DNA of 64,000 nt. Origin: Cupriavidus gilardii (lineage in GTDB: Bacteria > Pseudomonadota > Gammaproteobacteria > Burkholderiales > Burkholderiaceae). The stretch is taken from positions 1 to 64,000 of the forward strand of contig NZ_VZOV01000025.1 of the NCBI RefSeq assembly GCF_008801915.1, read 5' to 3'. How positions within the stretch are numbered: the stretch's first letter is position 1; every line of letters begins with the position of its first letter. Of the stretch, positions 40,499-49,193 are shown one piece after another. Under the pieces are notes generated by a model. The model made no database searches and was not told the DNA's origin. It saw only the letters and a program-made list of their open reading frames with translations. Made by a program: the position numbers and the translations under genes.

Positions 40499-41932
40499 AT
40501 GACGCAAGCCCCGACCGACGCCAGCCTCCACTCCTTCCTGTCGCTGTGCCGCGCCGCGCTGGGACCGACGCACGTGCTGACCGAAGCCGAGGACAAGGCG
40601 GCCTACCTGACCGACTGGCGCCGCCGCTATACCGGCGATGCGCTGGCGGTGCTGCTGCCGGGCACCACCGAGGAAGTGGCCGCCGCGGTGCGCGGCTGCC
40701 ACGCGCACCAGATCGCGATCGTGCCGCAGGGCGGCAACACCGGGCTGTGCGGCGGCGCGACGCCGGACACCGCGCAGCCCTCGGTGGTGCTGTCGCTCAA
40801 GCGCCTGAACCGCATCCGCCAGGTCGATCCGCTGAACAACACGATCACGGTCGAGGCCGGCGCGATCCTGCAGCAGGTCCAGCAGGCCGCCGCCGAGCAC
40901 GAGCGGCTGTTTCCGCTGAGCCTGGCCGCGGAAGGCAGCTGCACGATCGGCGGCAATCTGGCCACCAATGCCGGCGGCACCGGCGTGCTGCGCTATGGCA
41001 ATACGCGCGAGCTGTGCCTCGGCCTGGAAGTGGTGACGGCCAGCGGCGACATCTGGAACGGCCTGCGCGGCCTGCGCAAGGACAACACGGGCTACGACCT
41101 GCGCGACCTGTTCATCGGTGCGGAAGGCACGCTCGGCGTGATCACCGCGGCGGTGATGAAGCTGTACCCCGCGCCCCGCGCACGCGTGACCGCGCTGGCC
41201 GCCGTGGAGGACCCGCGGGCCGCGCTGGCGCTGCTCGCGCTGGCGCAGAGCCACGCCGGCGCGATGCTGACCGGCTTCGAGCTGATGTCGGCGATGTGCC
41301 TGGAACTGGTGACGCGGCACTATCCGCAACTGCGCTACCCGTTCGACCGGCTGCATCCGCAGGTGGTGCTGCTCGAGCTGTCCGACAGCGAAAGCGCCGA
41401 GCATGCGCGCGCGACCTTCGAAACGCTGATGGAGGCGGCCTTCGACGCCGGCATCGTCGCCGACGCGGTGGTCGCCGAATCGGTGCAGCAGTCGCGCGAT
41501 TTCTGGAATCTGCGCGAGCACATCCCGCTCGCGCAGGTCGAGGAAGGCAAGAACATCAAGCACGACATCGCGGTGCCGATCTCGCGCATCGGCGACTTCA
41601 TTGCCAGCACCGACGCGCAGCTGCAGGCCGCCTTCCCCGGCGTGCGCATGGTCACCTTCGGCCATCTGGGCGACGGCAACCTGCACTACAACGTGTCGCC
41701 CCCGGCGGGACAGGACCACGACGCCTTCCTCGCGCATCAGGATGCCATCAATCGCATCGTGCACGACAGCGTGCATGCGCATGGCGGCTCGATTTCCGCC
41801 GAGCATGGCCTGGGCCAGCTCAAGCGCGAGGAGAATCGGCGCTACAAGAGCGAGGTCGAACTGGCGATGATGCGGGCCATCAAGCAGGCGCTGGACCCGC
41901 TCGGGCTGATGAATCCGGGCAAGGTGGTGTAA
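40499..41932 (+). CDS. GlcD-like FAD-linked oxidase
   Basis: 477 residues. PCMH-type FAD domain (45-220) with P-Q-G-G-N-T-G-L-C-G-G and the C-terminal FAD-oxidase domain with G-H-L-G-D-G-N-L-H-Y-N and E-H-G-L-G. Family members oxidise D-2-hydroxy acids (D-lactate, glycolate, D-2-hydroxyglutarate). The S-A-E-H-G-L-G and length fit D-2-hydroxyglutarate/D-lactate dehydrogenases. No partner GlcE/F subunits are adjacent, so it probably acts alone. Confidence 0.87.
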   Translation: MTQAPTDASLHSFLSLCRAALGPTHVLTEAEDKAAYLTDWRRRYTGDALAVLLPGTTEEVAAAVRGCHAHQIAIVPQGGNTGLCGGATPDTAQPSVVLSLKRLNRIRQVDPLNNTITVEAGAILQQVQQAAAEHERLFPLSLAAEGSCTIGGNLATNAGGTGVLRYGNTRELCLGLEVVTASGDIWNGLRGLRKDNTGYDLRDLFIGAEGTLGVITAAVMKLYPAPRARVTALAAVEDPRAALALLALAQSHAGAMLTGFELMSAMCLELVTRHYPQLRYPFDRLHPQVVLLELSDSESAEHARATFETLMEAAFDAGIVADAVVAESVQQSRDFWNLREHIPLAQVEEGKNIKHDIAVPISRIGDFIASTDAQLQAAFPGVRMVTFGHLGDGNLHYNVSPPAGQDHDAFLAHQDAINRIVHDSVHAHGGSISAEHGLGQLKREENRRYKSEVELAMMRAIKQALDPLGLMNPGKVV

Positions 41933-42069
41933 GGCGCGGCGGCGGCAAGCGCGCATAAGCTCATGCGAAATCCGTCGTAGCGCCAGGCCCCGGTTTCGTT
42001 GACGCCCCTTTCGTCGCGACCTAGTGTAGATAGGTTCGCGCGGCATATCCGTGCCAGGAGGGGCCTTCC

Positions 42070-43479
42070 ATGAGCCTGCGGCCAGATCCCACATTCCACG
42101 CTTCACCGGCGCTGGCGATGCAAGCGCCGGCCGAGGAGTACGCCTACACGGTGATGCTGAGCCCCGATGGCTCCCAGCCCGATGCGCTGGCCGTCATCGA
42201 CGTCAAACCGGGCTCGCCGACCTACAGCCAGGTCGTGCATACGGTGCCGATGACCCATCGCGGCGACGAACTGCACCACTTCGGCTGGAATGCCTGCTCC
42301 TCCGCGCTGTCTCCGCTGACCGGGCATGCGTTTCTGGAACGGCGCTTCCTGATCATCCCCGGCATGCGCTCGTCGCGGATCTATATCGTCGACACGAAGC
42401 CGCATCCGACCCAGGCGGCGATCCACCGCGTGATCGAGCCCGACGAGATCTTCCGCAAGACCGGGTATTCGCGGCCGCACACCGTGCATTGCGGCCCCGA
42501 GGGCATCTATGTCAGCACGCTCGGCGGCGCCGGCAAGGATGGCACCGACGGCGCGCCCGGCATCTTCATCATGGACTGCGAGACCTTCGACGTGCTGGGC
42601 CGCTGGGAGATCGACCGCGGCCCGCAGGACAAGCACTACGACTTCTGGTGGAACCTGCCGCGCGATTACATGGTATCGAGCGAATGGGCGCTGCCGCCGC
42701 AGTTCGAGAACGGCCTGGTGCCCGAGGACCTGCTGTCCAACCGCTATGGCCATCGCCTGCACTTCTGGGACCTGCGCGCGCGGCGCAACGTGCAGACCAT
42801 CGACCTCGGCGCGCAGCATCAGATGGCGCTCGAAGTGCGCCCTGCCCACGACCCGGTGCGCGAATACGGCTTCGTCGGCGTGGTGGTCGACACCACCAAT
42901 CTCGAAGGATCGATCTGGACGTGGTGGCGCGAGGACGGGCAATTCCACGTCGAGAAGACCGCGACAATTCCGGCCGAACCGGCCGCCGCCGACCTGTTGC
43001 CGCCGATGCTGCAGCCGTTCGGCGCCGTGCCGCCGCTTGTGACCGACATCGACCTGTCGCTCGACGACCGCTTTCTCTACGTGTCGTGCTGGGGCACCGG
43101 AGAGATGCGCCAGTACGACGTCACCGACCCGCGCAAGCCACGGCTGACGGGTTCCGTCCATCTGGGTGGCATCGCGCGCCGCACGCCGCATCCGAACGGC
43201 AAGCCGTTCGCCGCGGGACCGCAGATGGTGGAGATCAGCCGCGACGGCCGCCGCGTCTACTGGTCCAATTCGCTCTATTCGAGCTGGGACGACCAGTTCT
43301 ATCCCGACGGCGTGCCGGGGGCCCAGGTGATGGCGCATGCCGATCCTGACGGCGGCCTGACGCTGGCCGACGACTTCTGGGTCGAGTTCCCCGCGGGCTA
43401 CCGCGCCCATCAGATCCGCCTCGAAGGCGGCGACTGCTCGACCGATTCGTTCTGCTATCCGTCCGTCGGACCGCGATGA
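42070..43479 (+). CDS. SBP56-type selenium-binding protein / methanethiol oxidase
   Basis: 469 residues, the usual SBP56 length. Seven-bladed beta-propeller with H-H-F-G-W-N-A-C-S-S, in which the cysteine is the conserved one of the family, and C-W-G-T-G-E-M-R-Q-Y-D-V-T-D-P. Bacterial members (MtoX) oxidise methanethiol to formaldehyde, H2S and H2O2 with copper. Absence of a recognisable signal peptide would make this protein cytoplasmic. It is coupled by ATGA to the next membrane protein, and 600 nt away is a Bug transport gene. Confidence 0.85.
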   Translation: MSLRPDPTFHASPALAMQAPAEEYAYTVMLSPDGSQPDALAVIDVKPGSPTYSQVVHTVPMTHRGDELHHFGWNACSSALSPLTGHAFLERRFLIIPGMRSSRIYIVDTKPHPTQAAIHRVIEPDEIFRKTGYSRPHTVHCGPEGIYVSTLGGAGKDGTDGAPGIFIMDCETFDVLGRWEIDRGPQDKHYDFWWNLPRDYMVSSEWALPPQFENGLVPEDLLSNRYGHRLHFWDLRARRNVQTIDLGAQHQMALEVRPAHDPVREYGFVGVVVDTTNLEGSIWTWWREDGQFHVEKTATIPAEPAAADLLPPMLQPFGAVPPLVTDIDLSLDDRFLYVSCWGTGEMRQYDVTDPRKPRLTGSVHLGGIARRTPHPNGKPFAAGPQMVEISRDGRRVYWSNSLYSSWDDQFYPDGVPGAQVMAHADPDGGLTLADDFWVEFPAGYRAHQIRLEGGDCSTDSFCYPSVGPR

Positions 43480-44132
43480 CGTGGGAACAGGCCGGCCTCT
43501 GGACCGGCGTGCTGGTCAGCGGCCTGTACCACGGCCTGAGCCCCGCGATGGGCTGGCCGCTCGCCGTGTCGAACGGGCTGATGGCGCGGCGCGACGACGC
43601 CGTGTTCGCCGCGCTCGGCTATCTGGGCCTCGGCCATGCCGGCGCGGTGATGGCGCTGACGCTGCCGTTCGGCCTGCTCGCCTCGCTGGCCGCCTGGCAG
43701 CGCGAGATCCGCTTCGTCGCCGCCGCCCTCGTGATCGGCTATGGCATCGCGCTGCTGGCGCGGCGGCGCCATGCGCGCGCGCTCGCCCGCATCCCGCCGT
43801 CGCGGCTGGCGCTGTGGTCCTTCGCGATCGCGCTGGCCCATGGGGCGGGGCTGATGCTGGTGCCGCTCTATCTCGGCCTCTGCGGCACCGCGGCCGACAC
43901 GGGCCATCAGGCCGCGGCCTCGCTCGCCTTCGGCAACGCCGGCATGGCCGTGCTCGTCGCGCTGGCCCACACCGCGGCGATGATCGCCGGCGGCGGCGCG
44001 ATGGCATGGGTCGCCTATCGCCACGTCGGCCTCGCGCTGGTATCGCGCAGCTGGCTCAATACGGACGCCGCCTGGGCGTTGAGTCTCGTGCTGGTGGGTG
44101 GGATGTCGCTGATGGCGGCGACGGCGCGCTGA
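43476..44132 (+). CDS. Integral membrane protein coupled to SBP56
   Basis: 218 residues with about six hydrophobic segments (from L-W-T-G-V-L-V-S-G-L-Y-H-G-L to the C-terminal S-L-V-L-V-G-G-M-S-L). H-G-L-S-P-A-M-G-W and two histidine-containing helices (G-L-G-H-A-G, A-H-G-A-G) recall metal or sulfur exporters of the TauE/UreH type, but I cannot assign it. The start overlaps the SBP56 stop (ATGA), so the two are translated together. It may serve the methanethiol-oxidase-like reaction, for example metal supply or product export. Confidence 0.65.
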   Translation: MTWEQAGLWTGVLVSGLYHGLSPAMGWPLAVSNGLMARRDDAVFAALGYLGLGHAGAVMALTLPFGLLASLAAWQREIRFVAAALVIGYGIALLARRRHARALARIPPSRLALWSFAIALAHGAGLMLVPLYLGLCGTAADTGHQAAASLAFGNAGMAVLVALAHTAAMIAGGGAMAWVAYRHVGLALVSRSWLNTDAAWALSLVLVGGMSLMAATAR

Positions 44133-44208
44133 ACGTACCTGCATGCCGAACGCGCCTGGCGCCGATGCAAGGTGTAGCGCGACGGAACCCAGCTCGCCCA
44201 CACCCAGA

Positions 44209-44227
44209 ATTTTCATCCAATGAAAAT
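44209..44227. promoter_or_regulatory. Operator-like inverted repeat upstream of Bug gene
   Basis: ATTTTCAT and ATGAAAAT (8-bp arms, 3-bp spacer) form a perfect inverted repeat 106 bp upstream of the Bug gene, in otherwise GC-rich sequence. A second weaker pair GTTTC/GAAAC lies at about 44283-44299. The IclR regulator of the cluster (47153-47989) is a plausible binder. Confidence 0.6.
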
Positions 44228-44332
44228 CTGATCGCTTCGTTTGACGCTGCTTTTGGCCGCGCCCTACGCTGTGCCGCACAGAGTTTCCATTGACGAAACC
44301 AGCGTGCGCCATGGCGCCGAGGAGACAAACCG

Positions 44333-45328
44333 ATGAAGCGTCATTCCCCTGCGCGGCGCGCCCTGCTCGCCGCGATGGCGGTGCTGTGCGGCGCGGCCGT
44401 TCCCGCGATGTCGGCCATCGCGGCAGAGGCCTTCCCCAGCCGGCCCATTCGCCTGATCGTGCCGTTCACGCCGGGCGGCACCACGGACATCCTGGCGCGG
44501 CTCGTCGCGCAGAAGGCCGGCGAGACGCTGGGCCAGCCGATGGTGGTCGAGAACCGCCCCGGTGCGGGCGGCAACATCGGCGCGGAGGCGGCCGCGCGCA
44601 GCGCCGCCGACGGCTACACGCTCGTGATGGGCACGCTCGGCACGCAGGTCACCAACCAGTTCATCTATCCGCGCATGCCGTATGACAGCGCGAAGGACTT
44701 CGCGCCGGTGACGCTGGTCGCCAATTCGCCCAATGTGCTGCTGGTCAACAGCACGTTGCCGGCCAACTCCATCGGCGAGCTGATCGCGCTCGCCAGGCGC
44801 GAGCCCGGCAAGATCAACTACGCGTCGACCAGCACCGGCGGCTCGCCGCATCTGTCGGGCGAGCTGCTGAGCATGATGGCCGGCGTCAGGATGCAGCATG
44901 TGCCGTACAAGGGCGCGGCGCCCGCGATGACGGACCTGCTGGCCGGTCAGGTCAACCTGATGTTCGACAACCTGCCCTCTGCGCTGGCGCAGATCCAGGG
45001 CGGCAAGATCAAGGCGCTGGCCGTCACCGGCGCCAAGCGCGCCTCGGTGCTGCCGTCGGTGCCGACGGTGCGCGAGTCGGGGTTGCCGGACTACGAGGTC
45101 AATTCCTGGTTCGGGCTGCTGGCACCAGCAGGCACGCCGCCCGAGCGCGTGCGCCAGCTGCAGCAGGCCGTCGACAAGGTGCTGGCGATGCCGGACGTGC
45201 GCAAGCGCATCCAGGAACTCGGCGCCGAGCCCGGCGGCGAAGGCTCCGCGGCGTTCGCGGCGCAGATCAAGGCGGATACCGACAAGTGGGCGCGCGTGAT
45301 CCGCAGCGCGGGGATCAAGGCGCAATGA
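44333..45328 (+). CDS. Bug-family solute-binding protein (tripartite tricarboxylate type)
   Basis: 331 residues with a signal peptide (M-K-R-H-S-P-A-R-R, hydrophobic core, cleavage near A-I-A-A-E). Mature start F-P-S-R-P-I-R-L-I-V-P-F-T-P-G-G-T-T-D is the Bug hallmark. R-P-G-A-G-G-N-I-G, Y-A-S-T and V-P-Y-K-G-A-A-P-A also fit. It binds a carboxylic acid in the periplasm, usually for TctAB, which is not near; such orphan Bug proteins are abundant in this group. It overlaps the next small ORF by ATGA. Confidence 0.92.
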   Translation: MKRHSPARRALLAAMAVLCGAAVPAMSAIAAEAFPSRPIRLIVPFTPGGTTDILARLVAQKAGETLGQPMVVENRPGAGGNIGAEAAARSAADGYTLVMGTLGTQVTNQFIYPRMPYDSAKDFAPVTLVANSPNVLLVNSTLPANSIGELIALARREPGKINYASTSTGGSPHLSGELLSMMAGVRMQHVPYKGAAPAMTDLLAGQVNLMFDNLPSALAQIQGGKIKALAVTGAKRASVLPSVPTVRESGLPDYEVNSWFGLLAPAGTPPERVRQLQQAVDKVLAMPDVRKRIQELGAEPGGEGSAAFAAQIKADTDKWARVIRSAGIKAQ

Positions 45329-45462
45329 GCGTGCTGCACGTATCGGACGTACCGCGCGTACCGCACGTACTGCACCACGTACTGCACGTACCGCACGTCG
45401 TGCACGTGCGGCTCGTATGGCACGCACGACACGTACCGCAGCAAAGAAGGACCCAGGCATGA
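45325..45462 (+). CDS. Tiny histidine-rich repeat ORF between Bug and AtuA-like genes
   Basis: 45 residues, nine of them histidine, in a His-Val-Pro/Leu pattern (H-V-L-H-V-P-H-V and variants). The DNA is an imperfect tandem of about nine nucleotides (unit CACGTACTG/CACGTACCG) over 45332-45440. Its ATG (45325) overlaps the Bug stop as ATGA, and its TGA (45460-45462) overlaps the next gene's ATG (45459) as ATGA. It would therefore be co-translated. It is either a real small metal-binding-like peptide or a repeat that stays open to keep ribosomes moving. No known family. Confidence 0.45.
   Translation: MSVLHVSDVPRVPHVLHHVLHVPHVVHVRLVWHARHVPQQRRTQA
45332..45440. repeat. Nine-nucleotide imperfect tandem repeat
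   Basis: Units of the form CACGTACTG, CACGTACCG, CACGTCGTG follow each other with few insertions (CAC at 45374-45376 is an extra triplet). The array fills the gap between the Bug and AtuA-like genes and stays in frame. Confidence 0.8.
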
Positions 45463-46826
45463 CGGACACCATGACTCGCAGCAGCACCCTTCGCATCGGC
45501 TCGGGATCGGGCTGGTGGGGCGATCGCGTCGAACCCGCAGAACGCTCGGCGCGCCTCGGCAAGCTCGACTATCTCTGCTTCGAAACGATGGCCGAGGCCA
45601 CGGTCTCGGCCGCGCAGGTCCGCAAGCGGCGCGACCCGGCCTTCGCCGGCTACGACACCTATCTCGATGAGCGCATGCGCGCGGTGCTGCCGCACTGCAT
45701 CGCCAATGGCACGCGCATCGTCAGCAATCAGGGATGGATCCATCCGCTCGGTGCCGCCAGGCGCGTGGCCGAGCTGTGCGAGGAGCTGGGGCTGCCCGGC
45801 GTCAGGATCGCGGCGATCACGACCACCGACCTGACCGGCAGCATCTGCGATCTCGACCTGACGCTGCTGGAGAGCGGCGCGCCGGTGTCGTCGCTGCGCG
45901 GCACGCTGATCAGCGCCGAGCCGTACGAGGGTGCCGCGCCGATCGTCGAGGCCTTGCGCGCGGGCGCGCAGATCGTGATCACCGGTCGCGTCGCCGACCC
46001 GTCGCTGTTCCTCGCGCCGATGATCGCGCATTTCGGCTGGTCCCCCGACGACGTGACGCGTCTCGCGCGCGGCAGCGCCATCGGCCATCTGCTCGAATGC
46101 GGCGCGCAGGTGACCGGCGGCTACTTCGGCGATCCGGGCTACAAGGACGTGCCCGAACCATGGAATCTGGCCTTCCCGATCGCGGAGGTCGAGGCCGACG
46201 GCAGCGCGGTGATCGCCAAGGTCGACGGCAGCGGCGGCCGCATCGATCTGCAGACCGTCAAGGAGCAGATGTTCTACGAGGTCCACGATCCGCGCCGCTA
46301 TATCACGCCGGACGTCATCGTCGACTTCTCGACCGCGGTGCTGGAACAGGTCGGGCCCGACCGCGTGCGCGTCAGCGGTGTCAGCGGGCTGCCGGCCACC
46401 GACACGCTGAAGGTGTCGCTCGGCTGCACCGAGGGCCATATCGGCGAGGACATGTTCTTCTACGCGGGACCGGGCTGCCTGGAGAAGGCGAAGCTGGCCA
46501 GGCGCATCCTCGAGGAGCGCTTCGCCATCGCGAAACTGCAGGCCGACGAGTTGCGCATCGACTTTCTCGGCGTCAACGCCGTGCATGGCGCCGCGTCGCC
46601 GGAACCCGCGTGCGAGCCGAACGAGATCGCGGTACGCGTGGCGGCGCGCACGCGCACACGCGAGGAAGCCGCCAAGGTCGGGCGCGAGATCGACAGCATG
46701 GCCGTCTGCGGGCTGGCATCGACCGGCAAGCGCGTGCCGCATCAGGACCGCACCCGCGAGATCATCGGCGTCTGGTCCGCGCTGGTGCCGCGCGCGGCGA
46801 TCCGCTCCGAGATCCACTATCTGTGA
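45459..46826 (+). CDS. AtuA-like acyclic terpene-utilisation family protein (DUF1446)
   Basis: 455 residues from ATG 45459 (AAGAAGG upstream). DUF1446/AtuA large domain: S-G-S-G-W-W-G-D-R near the N-terminus, D-Y-L-C-F-E-T-M-A-E-A-T, and G-R-V-A-D-P-S-L-F. AtuA from Pseudomonas is part of geraniol/citronellol degradation, but the reaction is unknown and relatives serve other pathways. In Pseudomonas-type proteins the small C-terminal domain is fused; here it is a separate gene 8 bp downstream. The cluster also has an acyl-CoA dehydrogenase. Confidence 0.85.
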   Translation: MTDTMTRSSTLRIGSGSGWWGDRVEPAERSARLGKLDYLCFETMAEATVSAAQVRKRRDPAFAGYDTYLDERMRAVLPHCIANGTRIVSNQGWIHPLGAARRVAELCEELGLPGVRIAAITTTDLTGSICDLDLTLLESGAPVSSLRGTLISAEPYEGAAPIVEALRAGAQIVITGRVADPSLFLAPMIAHFGWSPDDVTRLARGSAIGHLLECGAQVTGGYFGDPGYKDVPEPWNLAFPIAEVEADGSAVIAKVDGSGGRIDLQTVKEQMFYEVHDPRRYITPDVIVDFSTAVLEQVGPDRVRVSGVSGLPATDTLKVSLGCTEGHIGEDMFFYAGPGCLEKAKLARRILEERFAIAKLQADELRIDFLGVNAVHGAASPEPACEPNEIAVRVAARTRTREEAAKVGREIDSMAVCGLASTGKRVPHQDRTREIIGVWSALVPRAAIRSEIHYL

Positions 46827-46834
46827 GGAAGACC

Positions 46835-47185
46835 ATGCGCGTCCCCCTGCGGCGTCTGGCCCATAGCCGCTCCGGCGACAAGGGCAATACCTCGAACACG
46901 GCCGTGATCGCCTACGCGCCCGAGTTCTATCCCCATATCAAGTCGCAACTGACGGCGGCGGCATTCAGGTCGTGCTACGGCACGCTGATCACGGGCGAAG
47001 TGACACGCCATGAAGTCGATGGACTGCAGGTACTCAATTTCGTCGCCGAGGGCGCGCTCGGCGGCGGCGTGTCGCGCAGCCTGGCGATCGACAACTATGG
47101 CAAGGCGCTGGCCAGCGTGGTGCTGCGTTTCGAGATCGAGATTCCGGACGCACTAGCGCCGCTGCTGCGTGGGCCGGCGCGATAG
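46835..47185 (+). CDS. AtuA C-terminal-domain protein
   Basis: 116 residues, beginning L-R-R-L-A-H-S-R-S-G-D-K-G-N-T-S-N, which is the conserved start of the small AtuA C-terminal domain (ferredoxin-like fold), and ending in V-L-R-F-E-I-E-I-P. It carries its own GAGGAAG ribosome site and lies 8 bp after the large-domain gene, so the two probably form a complex. Its 3' end overlaps the convergent IclR gene by 33 bp. Confidence 0.85.
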   Translation: MRVPLRRLAHSRSGDKGNTSNTAVIAYAPEFYPHIKSQLTAAAFRSCYGTLITGEVTRHEVDGLQVLNFVAEGALGGGVSRSLAIDNYGKALASVVLRFEIEIPDALAPLLRGPAR

Positions 47186-47989
47186 GCGAACCGCTGTCCC
47201 GCGCGCTGTCACGCGACCCGGGTCCCCCTGCGGCGACAACGCCGAGCCGGTCCATGCGCTGGCGATATGGCTGGCCTCCGCCTTCAGCCGGCGTGCCAGA
47301 ACCGCTTCGCGGGCGCGCAACCGTACCGTCTGCGCCGCGACGCTGAGCGCGCCGATCGGCCACCCCTGCTCGTCGAGAATCGGCACCGCGATGCCTCCCA
47401 TGCCCTCGACCACCCAGTCGAGAAACATCACGTGCCTGCGCGAGCGGGCCGCCTCGATCTCGGCGGCGATGACGGCGGCATCGAGCCGCGGATAGTTGGC
47501 CAGCTTGCGCGAGGTCTGCTGCAAGCGCCGCGCGCGTTCTGGCGGCGGCAGCCAGGCCAGCACGGCCAGGCTGCCCGCTCCCACGCCGAGCGGCCGGCGC
47601 GTGCCGACCGAGACGTAGTTCGCGCTGAACGTGAACGTGCCCGGCTCTACGTCCGAACAGACCGCCTCGCCGCGGCTGGCCTCGGTCAGCACGGCGGTAT
47701 CGCCGAATGCCTCGACCAGCCGCTGCAAGGCCGGACGCGCCAGCTTGCGCAACTCGGCCCGGCGCTGCGCGACATCGGCCAACTGGAAGACCTCCGGGCC
47801 GATGCCGTAGCGGCGCATCGGGTCGCGCGTGGCAAAGCCCTCCCGCACCAGCAGGTCCAGCATGCGCGACGCGGTGGCGGGATCGAGCCCGGTCGCGCGC
47901 GCGACATCGCTCATGCGGCGCACTTCGGGATCGGACAGCGCGCGCAGCACGGCGAGGGCGCGCTGGACCGGTGAGGGACGCGACGACAT
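47153..47989 (-). CDS. IclR-family regulator
   Basis: 278 residues from ATG 47989 (M-S-S-R-P-S-P-V-Q-R-A-L). Winged helix (6-65: A-L-S-D-P-E-V-R-R-M, A-T-A-S-R-M-L-D) and the IclR effector domain (about 80-250) with G-S-L-A-V-L-A-W-L and G-M-G-G-I-A-V-P-I. It ends inside the convergent AtuA small gene. It lies 10 bp after the acyl-CoA dehydrogenase stop, same strand, so both are one transcript. It likely controls the cluster in response to a carboxylate or CoA intermediate. Confidence 0.88.
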   Translation of the reverse strand: MSSRPSPVQRALAVLRALSDPEVRRMSDVARATGLDPATASRMLDLLVREGFATRDPMRRYGIGPEVFQLADVAQRRAELRKLARPALQRLVEAFGDTAVLTEASRGEAVCSDVEPGTFTFSANYVSVGTRRPLGVGAGSLAVLAWLPPPERARRLQQTSRKLANYPRLDAAVIAAEIEAARSRRHVMFLDWVVEGMGGIAVPILDEQGWPIGALSVAAQTVRLRAREAVLARRLKAEASHIASAWTGSALSPQGDPGRVTARGTAVRLSRRPTQQRR

Positions 47990-47999
47990 ATCGCGCGGT

Positions 48000-49193
48000 T
48001 CAGCTTGCTTGCGTGCCGGCCAGCGTCTCGCGCTTGATCTTCTTCGCGAGCGACCACTTGTGGACCTCGGTGGGACCGTCATAGATGCGGAAGGCCCGCA
48101 CCTCGCGCAGGATCTGCTCGACGATGGTGTCGCGCGACACGCCCAGGCCGCCCATGATCTGCACGCAGCGGTCGGCCACGCGGTACAGCGCCTCCGACAC
48201 CGCGACCTTCGCCATCGAACTCTCCGCCGTGCCGGCCGCGCCGCCGTCGAGCACGCCGGCGCACCAGTCGATCATCAGCGCGGCCTGCTGCAGATCGATC
48301 AGGTTCTCCGCAAGCATGAAGCCCACGCCTTCATGATCGATCAGCAGCTTGCCGAAGGCCTTGCGCGTGGTGGCATACGTGCGCGCGATCTCGTCGGCCC
48401 GGACCGTGCCGCCGAACCAGCGCATGCAGTGCGACAGCCGCGCCGGAGACAGGCGCACCTGCGCATAACGGAAGCCCTCGTTGACCTCGCCGAGCACCTG
48501 GTCGGCCGGCACGCGCAGGTCGTCGAGCAGGATCTGCGCATGGCCGCCGGGCATCGAGCTGTCGATGGTGTCGATCACGCGCTCGATGCGGACGGCCGGA
48601 TGCGGCAGGTCCACCAGGAACATCGTCGCCTGCGCATGTTCGCCATCGCCGGTGCGCGCCATCACGATGCCGACCTGCGCCCCTTCGGCGCCGGTGATGA
48701 ATTTCTTGCGGCCGCGGATGACCCAGTCGCCGCCGTCCTGCGTCGCCGTGGTCTGCAGCATCGAAGGATCCGAACCGGCCCCGCCCTCCTCGGCAGGCTC
48801 GGTCATGAAGAAGGCGGAGCGGGCCTCGCCGCGTACCAGCGGCTCGAGAAAGCGCTGCTTCTGCGCCGGCGTGCCGACCTTGCCGAGCAGGAACATATTG
48901 CCCTCGTCCGGCGCCATCGTGTTGACGGCCACCGGGCCCAGCGGCGACAGCCCCGAGCGCTTGAGCACGGCCGCGGTCTCCCGCTGCGTCAGATGCGAGC
49001 CGTCGGGCAGGATATGCGGCGTCATCACGCCCGCGGCGCGGGCTTTCGCGCGCATCTCGTCGATCAGTTCGCTGGTCGGCCCGTGCGCCGTGCAGCGGGG
49101 ATCGGCTTCATAGGGGACGACGATATCGCGGACAAAGCGCTCGACGCGGTCGGCAATGACGCGGCTGCGTTCGGTGGGACACGGGGTGAACAT
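48000..49193 (-). CDS. Acyl-CoA dehydrogenase
   Basis: 397 residues. N-terminal helical, middle beta (F-F-M-T-E-P-A-E-E-G-G-A-G-S-D) and C-terminal helical domains of the flavoprotein. The C-terminal R-I-Y-D-G-P-T-E-V-H-K-W is that of the ACAD10/11-like or CaiA-like subfamily, which favours branched, hydroxylated or unusual acyl-CoAs. Electrons would go through ETF to ETF-QO. ATG 49193 has GGGAGA upstream. The 345 bp to mscS (49194-49538) carry no gene I can support. Confidence 0.9.
   Translation of the reverse strand: MFTPCPTERSRVIADRVERFVRDIVVPYEADPRCTAHGPTSELIDEMRAKARAAGVMTPHILPDGSHLTQRETAAVLKRSGLSPLGPVAVNTMAPDEGNMFLLGKVGTPAQKQRFLEPLVRGEARSAFFMTEPAEEGGAGSDPSMLQTTATQDGGDWVIRGRKKFITGAEGAQVGIVMARTGDGEHAQATMFLVDLPHPAVRIERVIDTIDSSMPGGHAQILLDDLRVPADQVLGEVNEGFRYAQVRLSPARLSHCMRWFGGTVRADEIARTYATTRKAFGKLLIDHEGVGFMLAENLIDLQQAALMIDWCAGVLDGGAAGTAESSMAKVAVSEALYRVADRCVQIMGGLGVSRDTIVEQILREVRAFRIYDGPTEVHKWSLAKKIKRETLAGTQAS

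Noticed and set aside
45315..46817. Antisense frame with Cys/Thr repeats
   Set aside because: The Cys-Thr run is merely the complementary reading of the nine-base repeat, and the rest shadows the AtuA-like gene.
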